Under the pieces are notes generated by a model. That model was not told the DNA's origin, searched no databases, and saw only the letters and a program-made list of their open reading frames with translations. This document shows, one piece after another, positions 20,114 through 30,226 of a DNA stretch of 64,000 nucleotides. This stretch comes from Trichosporon coremiiforme (lineage: Eukaryota; Basidiomycota; Tremellomycetes; Trichosporonales; Trichosporonaceae): the NCBI GenBank assembly GCA_039545355.1, contig BCJJ01000015.1, positions 682,001 through 746,000 on the forward strand, read 5' to 3'. Numbering within the stretch: position 1 is the first letter of the stretch; every line of letters starts with the position of its first letter. The translations under genes and the position numbers were made by a program.

Positions 20114-22542
20114 TCAGATGTCCCTCTCGAGGTAGCTCTGGATGAAGCCCGGGAGCGTAGCCTCGTACTCCTTGATGTCGACCTTGTCCCCGTCCTTGGT
20201 CATGTTGGCCTGGAGGAGGAGCTTGCGGGGCTGCTTCTTGTCAAGCACAATGTTACGGTGCTTCTCGATCCACGCGTCCGGCACAGCCGTCATGCGGTTG
20301 TACATCTCGTGTCCTGCCTTGGCGTCGGCGGTCGACTTGTACACCTGCTGCTGGAGGAGGAACTGGCCGACGGCGGGCTTGCCGACGCTGAGAATCTTGG
20401 AGCGGTCCAGCGTCACGCGCAGGTCGTTGTCGCCGACCTCCTCGATCTTGACAAAGTCCTCCCCGGCGTCGAGGAAACACTTCAGAATCGCGTACCGCGC
20501 CTGCATGTGCGCCTGGCCCCACTTCTTCGCCGCCGGGTCGTAGTGCTCCAGCGCCAGCAGACCTGCACGAGCCATCATTAGGTACGAGACGTAGAGCACA
20601 TCGTCGGCCTTCTCCTCCGAGTCGTCCGTGTGCCCGAAGATGGCGAGCATGTCCTTGTCGCACGCGAGGTACATTGCGACACACTCGGCGCGGCACTCCT
20701 CGTACGAGCTGCTGATCGTCTTGAACACCGAGCCCCACGTCTCGCCGGCCTTGTACCAAGACTCGATCGGCTTCTTCGTCAGAGGGTTGATGGGTGGGTT
20801 CTCCTTGTCAAAGTTCGCCTTGCCGTCCGCGTCGACGATGAAGAGTTTGCCCGTGCCATGGCCGAGGAGCTCGTGGATGCCGACCTGAACCTCGAAAGCG
20901 GGGCCGCGCAGCTTGTCGTACAGCGCCGCGTCCTCGTCGGACAGGAACGTGATCTTCTCGTTCGGCGCTTTGGCGTTAAGAACGTTGCCAAGCGAGACCT
21001 GGGGTTAGTGGGGGCCGGCGGCAGATGTGTCACATCACTGGCACCTCCCACTTCTTCCACTTCTTCCACTTCTTCCACTTCTTCCACTTCTTCCACTTCT
21101 TCCACTTCTTCCACTTCTTCCACTTCTTCCACTTCTTCCACTTCTTCCACTTCTTCCACGCCTACCTCGCCTTCTACACCTCCTACTCACGTTCTTGAAG
21201 CCGTCTTCCTGTCGAATCACGTCAAGATTAGGAATGTTGATTCCTTTTACGTAAGCAGCTAAAACAGTATAGAGCTCACCTGCTGGGACGCCGCCGGTCG
21301 CGAAGGAGATGATCTCGAGCTGAAAGTCAGTGGGAAGCCACTAACGGTTGAGTGCCGCACTCATCACTCACCGAAGTGAAGTCAGGCTTCATGAACTTGT
21401 CCTTCTCAAAGACCTTGCCCCAGGGGAGCTTGGGAATAAACTCGGGGGAGCGGGAGACCATCTTCTCGAACTGTGGTTGGTGTCAGTGGACGATGTTGTG
21501 AGGAGCGAAAGAAGAGGAGGTGGAGGTGAGTGAGGCTCACCTTGCGGGTCTGCTCCTGGTTGACGGCGGCAACGAAGCCCTCCCACTCGGCGCGTACGCC
21601 AGCGGGATCGCGGTAGGTCTCGACGAACCCGATGTTGGACTCAACGGTGGGGCCGACATCGCGGACCCACTCGCGCTGGGACGCCTCGTACTCGGGGATG
21701 GAGCCAGTCTGGAAGTGCTTGACGTAGTGCTCGAGCATCTTCTTCTGGGTGTCGTTCTCAGCGTAGGGGATGGCGGCGGCGAGCTCGTCAGCGACGGCCT
21801 TCATCTCCTGCGCATAGTCGCCGTGCACGATGTGCATCTTGCGCCCGCCATCGAGCTCGACCGTCTCCTCAGGCTTGGTCTCGGCACTGGCGACGCGGAG
21901 CTCAAGACTACCGTCGTCGCGCTTCCAGAGACGCGTGTTCAGCTGGTCGACGCCCTTCGTGTCCGCCCAGCCCTGGACCGCCTTGATGTCGTCCTGCGTA
22001 ACGTTCGACGAGTAGTAGTGCGTCACGTGGCCCTGGTCCGGGAAGCCGAGCAGGGTGCTGGGGCCAGGAGTGGTCGAGTAGATGTCGGCCCTGACCTTGT
22101 CGAAGAGGGGGACCGCCTTGTCCTTGTTGACAGACGCATCAACGAGCTTCTTCAGGTCCGCCTCAGACACGCGGGGAATAATCTTGATGTCGCCAAAGCT
22201 CTTGAAGTTGGCCAGATTGCCGAACACCTGCGCAGTGTACTCCTGGGCGTGGGTCCAGGCCGTCTCGTCAAGGCCAGACGCCTTGCGCAGCGCGTCGAGG
22301 TCGGCGAGCTTGCCGTCCTTGTCTGACCAGACGTAGCGGAGCATGTCGTAGAGGTCTGACGCGTACGGCGTCGTCTGCTTGAGGATGACGCGAGCGCCGA
22401 TCCAGCTGGCGCGGCCAATGTGGTACGCGTAGCGCTTCTCGTTGTCGGTGAGGGCATCGAAGAACTCCTTGACGACGAGGGGGCAGATGGGGGCGTTCTC
22501 GTCCGCGTAGAAGCGGGCGTTGGCTTTGGCGTCGGCACTCAT
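20114..22542 (-). CDS. Dipeptidyl peptidase III
   Basis: Exons 21541-22542, 21372-21470, 21280-21319, 21191-21243 and 20114-20998; 692 residues. The zinc motif HELLGH (H440, E441, H444) and the second motif EECRAE (about 498-502) are intact, as in family M49. The enzyme removes dipeptides from the N-terminus of short peptides in the cytosol. Introns are 70, 52, 36 and 192 nt. The 36-nt intron (21244-21279) is a multiple of three with no stop; its removal restores the family motif VPAGINIPN, which is why I splice it. The 192-nt intron holds about 12 copies of a 9-base unit. Retaining it would introduce RSG repeats and then a stop. Confidence 0.95.
21049..21159. repeat. 9-bp tandem repeat in an intron
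   Basis: About 12 nearly perfect copies of CACTTCTTC on the plus strand, read as GAAGAAGTG on the transcribed sense strand of the dipeptidyl peptidase III gene. It occupies most of that gene's fourth intron. Confidence 0.95.
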
Positions 22543-23385
22543 GATTGCTGGTTGAGTGATGGGGAAGGACAAAAGACGATGCGTGGAAGTGGCTCGCTGA
22601 TATGACGCAGAGCTGCAGCCGCACCGCACCGGACGGTCCGGGGTAAGCGGCGACTGGCTGGAACTGGCCCCGCGTGGCGGATATCGGATCTAGCCGACGG
22701 TGACCTATTCTGGGTTGCTTTCATCGTACTACTGCCCTGTGCTCTGCATGCTCTCTTTGCTCTTCATCCCACTATCTCGCATGCACAGTCACGCTGGTCA
22801 CCGTTACCTGCAGGGAGCCGTTCCGAACGCACCGGATCAAGCGATATCGCCGGCGACCACTAAAGATCCGCAGTTATTCCGGTCCACCTCGTACCAGACT
22901 TGACCGCACAATTCGTTCACGAACATCTTTGGCACAATCCCGTGCCTACGAATCTGTCAACCTGATTCCGACACACTACGGCTCAATTGCGTTGCTGGCA
23001 GCATGAAATCTGATGGACACGCGTTCCCGGCTTCTGAGCTGCTTCTCGGTTCCCCTAGACTGTGCCGTCCGTTCTTCTGAACGGTACCAGGTCGGTGAAA
23101 GAGACGAGACGATTCGGGGCAGATTTCCGGCCAACTGCTCGCTACTGATGGCTAGAGTAATTGGAGGCCACAGAGACAGCATGCGCTACGGTGCCAGGGT
23201 CGGGGTAGCGAAGTCTCAACCATCACAACTCAACAAGACCATCTCCATCAAATTTAGAGTTCTCAATGGCCGCTCGAGTCTCCTCCAAGCTTGTTACAGG
23301 TGTGCAATGCTTGCGAGAGGCCATTCCAACACGGATGCAGGACCCCGAGTGCTTTTGTTCCAGTTGCGGGGGTCGTAAACATTAA
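22543..23385. other. Intergenic before the tRNA
   Basis: About 840 bases upstream of dipeptidyl peptidase III and of the tRNA. No coding region is supported. Confidence 0.45.
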
Positions 23386-23497
23386 GGCGAGATGGCCGAG
23401 CGGTCTAAGGCGCTGTGTTAAGGTTCTCCGTCTCTCGACTCCGAGAGCGGTTCTCCTCCGCAGTCTTCGGACGTGGGTTCGAATCCCACTCTCGTCA
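23386..23497 (+). tRNA. tRNA-Leu(AAG) with intron
   Basis: The acceptor arms GGCGAGA and TCTCGTC pair (one G-U). The D arm is GCC/GGC, and the anticodon stem CTGTG/CGCAG holds the loop TT-AAG-G. The T arm is GTGGG-TTCGAAT-CCCAC, and the discriminator base is A. The variable arm is long, as in Leu tRNAs. A 34-nt intron at 23424-23457 sits one base 3' of the anticodon, the standard position, and contains its own hairpin (CTCTCG/CGAGAG). CCA is not encoded. Anticodon AAG (A34 read as inosine) decodes CUU and CUC. Confidence 0.93.
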
Positions 23498-23529
23498 AGC
23501 GAGTAGTCAAATACTCCCTTACGCCTAAC

Positions 23530-23534
23530 TTTTT
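23530..23534 (+). terminator. RNA polymerase III terminator
   Basis: A run of five T about 33 bases after the tRNA, the first such run downstream. Confidence 0.5.
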
Positions 23535-23917
23535 CGAGTTGTTGGAGCTGTGGCCGGGCAGAACAGGGTCGAAAAATGTCCGGGGTGCGAGAAGCGAGGT
23601 GGTCTCGTGATACTGCGGGGCTCCGGCCTCCACTCCGTCTCTCCTCAGCTATGGCGGACTCCCAAACCATCCAAAAGCTTCAACTGACGATAACAACACC
23701 CTCTGAATAGTCTGACGCAATGAAGCACACATAGATGACGGTCTGTGTAGGTACATGATCAGGTAGCAACGCAACCTGAAGATGGCGGAGCTCGCAGCGG
23801 CCAGATCGCTGTCTGGGAGTGACGGCAGCGGGAGCAAAATGTCTGAACCGGCTGAAGATAAGATCAATGATCACCGATCCCTGGCCTTATCGTCGTTGCA
23901 CACTCCACAACAGCACC
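23535..23917. other. Intergenic, DcpS promoter
   Basis: About 380 bases between the tRNA and the decapping gene. No gene or clear TATA is seen. Confidence 0.45.
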
Positions 23918-26120
23918 ATGAGCGCTCCTGAAACCGCCCCAGCCGCGAACCCCGTCGTCGAGGCCACCGAGATTAAGGAGGAGCTGCCTTGCGACCTCGC
24001 GACGCTGAAGACTTTCGAGTTTGACCGCGTCCTCTCCGAGGGTGAGTCGCGTGGGCATCCGTCTTTGCCTCTCTTTGGGCGGACGTCAAGTCCTTTGGCC
24101 ACTGGACGAGGAGGAATATGAACAAGCTTTCTTTTCCACCTGAAAGCAAGCTGACCCCAGGCCCCACTTCGGCGTACCTGTACGGCACGCTGCATGGCGA
24201 GCCTGCCATCATTCACGTTGCGCGCACCTCGCTCGACACGAAACGTTCTCCGGCGCTCGTGAAGGAGGGACTTGAGAACCTCGACGTGTTCCTCGACAAC
24301 CGCCCTGTGAGTGGTTTCAGGAGGATCTGCGCCCTACGTTTGGATCTGGATTCGGGCCTGGACCTCTGCTCAGCGGCAGTGTCATCAGCGCGCCCTTTCC
24401 GGGCCAGGGATAGAGAGGGTGTCAGCCTGCACAAAGCGTCGATTCTGCCGCAAGGTCGTCTAGCTCTTCGACTCGTAGCCTAAGCTGACAGCAGTATTTC
24501 TCCGCGCACGCTCTGCTGCAGCGCACGCCTGATTCGCTCCCGGACCTGGCGCTAAAGCTCATCTGGCCCGCGACCCCAGTCCACGTGAAGAAGTACACGT
24601 CCCAGCCGCGTAAAATCCTGCACGAGACGCCCGAGACGTACAGGGCCGTTGTGGAGCCGTACATCGAGTCCTTCCCTCCCGAGCGTCTCGAGTGGGTCCG
24701 CGCCATCCTCGAAGGGCGCAAGGAGGCCGAGCGCGTCGTGTACCGTTCTCCCGAACTGCCTCTCGTCGGTGCCGACGGCGCCAGCACCACGGGGGGCGAG
24801 CAGAACGGCGACAAGGGTGTCGACAACACCTTCGTCCTCGTACCCGACCTCAAGTGGGACGGCACGACCGTGCGCCATCTGTACCTCACCGCCATCGCTG
24901 GTGACGGGCGCATCCGCTCGCTACGTGACCTGCATGCTGAGCATCTGCCTCTGCTCAGGGCTATCCGCAAGCAGGCGTACGTCAGTGCCAAGGAGAAGTA
25001 CGGCGTTGAGAAGGGCGACCTCAGGATGTTCATCCACTATCAGCCGAGCTACTGTGAGTGTGGTAGTGCTGAAATCGCGCGCTGCAGCGCTGGAGGCAGG
25101 TGTGCTCGTTGGCCGCTGCAGCTGCTTCAGCCGCGTGCCTTGCCAGCAGCTAAGGTTGTTGGATTGATTTAGCTGACCTCAGACCACTTCCATGTGCACA
25201 TCGTGCACGTCGCGCACGACATGCTGGCGGGCATGGCGGTCGGCCAGGCTCATCTTCTCGACGACGTGATCAACTGGGTGAGTGTGTTCCCTCGTTCCAT
25301 GTCCTCCGTTCCATCAGTGCCATCAGTTCGGTCGCGTTCTGTTGCGTCTGCATCAGTTCCACCGCAGCCTCATCAGTCCAGAGCCGAGAGTCTGTTCTGC
25401 CTGCGTATCAGTCCTGGCAATACTCCATGTTGAGCCACGAACATCACAGACCGTCTCGGCTGCGACAGTCTCAGCCCCCCGTCATCTCGGCACTGCCCGA
25501 GACAGCGGCGGTGACAGCTGTCACACTCATGTGCACAAGCATGTCGAGCAGTGACAACAGTGACACCGTGCTCGATCGCGGTGCAGGGCGGGTGCCTGTG
25601 GCGCTGTTCCAGCTTACATTCGAGGTTGTCACTACATTGAACGATGCGACGAACCGGGGGCCGGGATAAGCTTCGGGGTTGCTCTTCTGCTATTGTTCAT
25701 GATGGCGCCCTGTTTGTGATGCGTTGGTCAAGGCCGTTGACGGTGTGAGGGCAGGCGTGACCCGTGTGAGACCGGTCCTCGCCTCGCGATGCCGCCGGCT
25801 ATTATTCACCCCGATGTGATCAACCGGCTATGGCGATGATGTGGGGCGATGGACCGATGGGTTCACCGCACATTCGAAGCTAAGGCGCGATCGATGTAGC
25901 TAACGTCCAGCTCGAGATCGCCCCCGACCTCCCCCAGAAGCTGACGCTGACCTACGCCCTCGGCGTCGAGCACGGATTGTACGCTGCGCTCTCGCAGGCG
26001 CCGGAGAACCAGGCGGACCCCACTGGCCCCGACGCCGACCCGAATGCTGGAACCGCGCCAGGCACCGACGACGCCGAGGATGAAGATGGGGAGAGGGAGA
26101 CGAAGCGCCGACGCGTCTAA
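23918..26120 (+). CDS. Scavenger mRNA decapping enzyme DcpS (HIT family)
   Basis: Five exons: 23918-24041, 24161-24306, 24495-25053, 25183-25277 and 25911-26120; 377 residues. The catalytic HIT motif reads HFHVHIVH and follows a split codon that restores PSYYHFHVH, as in DcpS (PSYYHLHVH). The N-terminal part carries the cap-binding swap domain (GTLHGEPAIIHV, WPATPVHVKKY, ETPETY). The enzyme hydrolyses m7GpppN left after 3'-to-5' mRNA decay. The C-terminal tail is acidic and ends ETKRRRV, a nuclear-signal-like stretch. The acceptor of exon 3 could also be three bases earlier, adding one Gln. The last intron is 633 nt, far longer than others in this window. Confidence 0.93.
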
Positions 26121-26974
26121 GCTGTGCCGCGGGTGACTTTCATCTTCCCTTTCTTCCTTGCGTTTGGGCTGGTTCCCAGACAGCCATGTCCAATAGTTCC
26201 TTGCGCACCCCGTGCTGCCTTTCTGCATCCTTGCTCTCACTCACACGTCTCAACAACTCAGTCAGCAGGACAGGAGTGTAGGACGCATGATATGCATACG
26301 CCCTTCTCGTCACTCGTGCATTTGGGTGAGGGCGCTTCGTAGGGTGTGTCTCGTTATGAGTGCAGCTTGCTGAAATGTTTCCAGCCACTCGGGTCGCCTA
26401 ATGTGCTCATTAGTCCTAGGTCATCGCGCGTCGCGATCTGCACATGGCTCAGAGAGTGAATGGGAATGAGCCGAGACAATCGCAGAAAACAGTCACGTCT
26501 CAGTGGCTTATCGTTGGACTTTGGGGGAGGGGTGTAACGCTAACGCTCATCTCATCGTGGGGAGCTGGACATGATACGATTGACGAGATGCTTGGGGCGA
26601 GTCCAGATCAGACTAGATCAGACCACAGCACGCGTTCTGGAGCTCAGTGGTGCGTGAAGAGTAAGACGCGTCTTAAATTGCATGGGACGCAGAGGCGGAC
26701 TACGTACAACCCTCATGCCGGCATCGTGACGGGCGTTATCCATTCGTAATCCATACCCCGTGCTCCAGTCTCCCTCCGACCTCTGGACTTGTGTTCTAGC
26801 TGCAGGGTAGAGGCAGTCTTCACACGTTCGCGAGCTGTACAGGTGTAAGCTTGAGGCGACGTGCGTAAAGCGTGTAGAGGTGGGAACTGTGGGAATCGTG
26901 CTCGTGGCATTTCGAACTACGAGGCGAGATATCGGGTGTGGTAAGTGCATATGGCCTGTTGGAGCATGTGTTCC

Positions 26975-27016
26975 TTGGAGTCGTTGGAGTCGTTGGAGTT
27001 GTTGGAGTCGTTGGAG
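26975..27016. repeat. 9-bp tandem repeat (TTGGAGTCG)
   Basis: Four full copies with one substitution plus a partial copy, in intergenic DNA. Confidence 0.85.
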
Positions 27017-28362
27017 CACTCGAGGCACTTGGAGTTGAAGGTGTCCTGCAGGATAACGGAGCCGGAAGTCTGCTTTGTGAAGTCATTGCATCAGGTTCAT
27101 CTCCTCAGGACTCGATTGTGAGGACGTGCACGACGCCTGGAGTGATGTGCGCGGGGCTCATCACCTTCATTCTCCAGGACGCACTGCCAAGGCAAGAAGC
27201 TCTGGGCATGCTGGGCAAAATTATACCCCGGAGTCGCAGTCGTACATCACAGAGCTTCGATACGGCTTCATGATCACCAGATCAGGAGAAGTCATCAGAC
27301 AAGCTCGCGCCGATTCACCGAGTCCCGAGAGAACCGAGAACTCTACGCTCACTGCGACGCCCAACTTTGAACTCTACTCCTCATTCGATCTCGATCTGTG
27401 GTGAAGCTTCGATAACACTGCGCTACACCTGGTGCACATTAGTGCGGGGGCAATGCTGGGTGCACATGGTCCAAGCTGTCTCTCGCCTGAATGTCTAGCC
27501 TGTCCGCGGAAGCGAGCACGAGCACGCCTCGCAAGCATACTGGCGTGATGAGTTTCAGTCCGGCGCGCTGACACTGTAGCAAACGCAGGAACGCCCACCG
27601 CACCGACCGCGTCACGACGTGACAAGGAACCCGACGCTCAGACTGCCTCGGCAACAGCAGAGATTGGGTCTGTGTCCGAGACAATTCGAAGCTCGTGGAA
27701 CAACACGACGCTCGAGCAGTTCGTAATGCATGCCGGAGGTACGTTTGATCTCGGGCATTAATATCCTGGAACATGCGATGCGAGGACAGATGTAACGGAA
27801 GTCACGCTGCCCCAACTCCCCATCTCCCGTTATCGCGTTCGCACCGCTCTTCATCGCAGCACGTATTGAGGGACGAGGGTACGAGGGACGTCGACGTGGG
27901 GCCGCGAGGGATAACGCGACGAGTTACGCACCGGCTTTATCCCTGTCGAGAATCACGACGTAAGTGTGGAGCTTCCACGGGCCAGAACACATTGCTACGT
28001 CAAGCTTTCGAGCTCTGTCCAACGAGGGATCAGCAGGTGGCATGCATGTTTGCGCTTGTCATGACAGCCCGTGCCCAACCTGCAGGACTTGCAGGTACTG
28101 CAGGGCGTAAGGAAAAAGGGGGAAGGGGGGGGGGGAAGGGGGATTTTTCCCGAGTGCCCCGAACACCCTCTGTACCCCCCCTCGTTCTCCATCGACGCGT
28201 CCGTTTCAGCGCTGGTCGACCAATGACGCAAAAGGTCAGGCGCGCACGGGCTGCTTACTTGCGTGCACCACGGTTGACCAAGATTCGACATGGGGCATTG
28301 GACGCGATCTGCGTGGAGCTCTAACTCGGCCCGGGATACGCGCAGACGGCGGCTCGTATGCA

Positions 28363-28432
28363 CCAGAGTACCAGAGTACCAGAGTACCAGAGTACCAGAG
28401 TACCAGAGTACCAGAGTACCAGAGTACCAGAG
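28363..28432. repeat. 8-bp tandem repeat (CCAGAGTA)
   Basis: Almost nine perfect copies in tandem, intergenic. The perfect identity suggests recent slippage. Confidence 0.95.
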
Positions 28433-30226
28433 GAAGAGTCGTATGCATGCACCGTTCAGCACACAATGCAGCGGGACCCGCCCGACGGAAATAGACAGAT
28501 TGCTTCAGGAGGTGGGATTGAATGGCCCGCCAAGTGCAACCAAAGTGTGGGAGAGATAGTCCGCCTTGCAGAGTGTGCACTCGGCAGTGACTCGGCGACT
28601 GGGGGCAGCAAAAAGGGGAAAGCAGTGCGGGGCAGGAATCAGCGGGAATCATCATGTGGATGAGTTACGAGTTACTACGAGTTGTGAGTGGGCGGGTGGA
28701 TCAATTAACTCTGTATGCTCTGATCTTGGGCGCGTATTGATGATGATGATGGACGAATGGGATATGGGGATGTGGGCGTCAGCCAGTGTCATCAGCCAAA
28801 TGACTAGACAAATGACTAAGACTGGAGCCAACATGGCAGACGCAGTGTTGATTTTCAGGGCCCAACCAACGCGCGCGGGCCATTCCTTCTGCTCTTCTGC
28901 TCTTCTGCTCTTCTGCGCTGAGCATTTTGCTTTTGGACCGACTCGAAGCAAACGCCCGCGACGCCCCCGACCGCCCCCGACCGCCCGCGCGCCATAGGCC
29001 CGAACGCCCCGAGCCCAGTCGAGTCTAGTCACTCTAGCACAACAGCACAACACGCGGGATTAAAAATTTGAGGGACTCAGGGCACGACGTCAGCTTCGAG
29101 GCAGACACGCCGGCAGGCATCAGACCCGAGCCCTACCGCCCTTAGGACCTGGCCAGGGCCCTCTCTTGACCTGCAGGGCAGCGAGGGACGCGTCTTGAGC
29201 CTCGGACGCCTTGGCTGCAGAGCCCACTGCAGACGGCAAGAAACCAAACAAGGCAAGCGATTCCTCGGGTGTCCCGCCTGGCTCGGCGCTCAGACGACGC
29301 GTCGGTTTTGTTTTGACTGCCTGTCGCGCAGAGCCTCCAGAGCCCAGAGCAAGATTCCCAAGGACAAGCACTCGCCAGGGCGCAGCCTGCAGAGCCCAGA
29401 GCCGGACGACATCATGCCCCCTCCCCTCCCCTCCCCTCCATGCAATGACCACTCCACTCATCTCCCTCCTCATCTTCCTCTTCCAAGCTTCTTCCTTTTC
29501 AGATCTCCTCATCCCCCCTCATCCTCCTCATACCTTCACCCATCCACCTTCTTACTCCTCCGCACACCCATCCATCCATCCGCCTCTGCGACCCTCACCA
29601 CCGCCGAACAAACTCGCACCACCACCAACCGCACCCTCGAGCTAGCACAAACGCGCTACAGTAAATCACCGTCTGTTTCACGTTCCTCGAACACGCGCCT
29701 GCTCTCTTTTCGCTTTTGCCTGCAGCAACTCACTCGCGACCTGTCCCCTATTTCGTCACTCGTCATCTTCTCTTCTTGTCTGCAGACACATCCGCGATCC
29801 CCCTTCCTCCCCCTCTCGGCCCCTCACACCGCATCGACGCGCACACCCCCTCGACGCGATCAGACAACCGTCTCAAAGCGAGCTCCCTGTCACCGACGAC
29901 GATCCCATAACGCGACGCACCCAGCGCATCGCATCCCCCCTCGCCTCTTCTCGTCACACTCTACCTCGCATCGCTCATGTGCGCGTAGACCCGGCCCCGC
30001 CTGTCCCTATATCTCCCGTCTCGCCCTTGTCGTGTTCTGTTCTTCTCCGGCTAGAAGTTAACAAGCGCCGGCTTCCTGGCTAGCTCCCTGTCTCTTACCG
30101 TGACGGCCTCCACCCCCAACGCCAACCCATAGCCGTACCGTACCCATCCGCAAACAACGCCACTGCCGGCAACACGTGTATAACCCGAGCACCCCGTCGC
30201 GCCTCCATCACTTCTTCCCTTCCATC

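Larger units (their letters stand above)
26121..30226. other. Gene-poor stretch with short tandem repeats
   Basis: About 4.1 kb without a coding region I can support. It holds a 9-bp repeat at 26975-27016, an 8-bp repeat at 28363-28432 and a purine tract with a long G run at about 28115-28145. A pyrimidine-rich zone begins near 29410 (CCCCT units) and runs to about 29830, probably promoter and leader of the Ecl1-type gene. Several ORFs here are translations of the repeats. Confidence 0.4.

Noticed and set aside
20779..21159. Glu-Glu-Val repeat protein
   Set aside because: It is the translation of the 9-bp repeat in the dipeptidyl peptidase III intron plus an out-of-frame exon.
21259..21279. 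A 21-nt ultra-short intron in dipeptidyl peptidase III
   Set aside because: Using the next acceptor (36-nt intron, ending at 21244) restores the conserved VPAGINIPN motif, so the shorter splice is unlikely.
25800..25910. Box C/D snoRNA in the DcpS intron (GATGATG near 25836)
   Set aside because: No matching D box or terminal stem is found at proper spacing.
28363..28432. CRISPR-like repeat array
   Set aside because: Units are 8 bp with no spacers, and the genome is eukaryotic.
27995..28462. Trp-Tyr-Ser-Gly-Thr-Leu repeat membrane protein
   Set aside because: Translation of the 8-bp minisatellite; all frames stay open because the unit has no stop.
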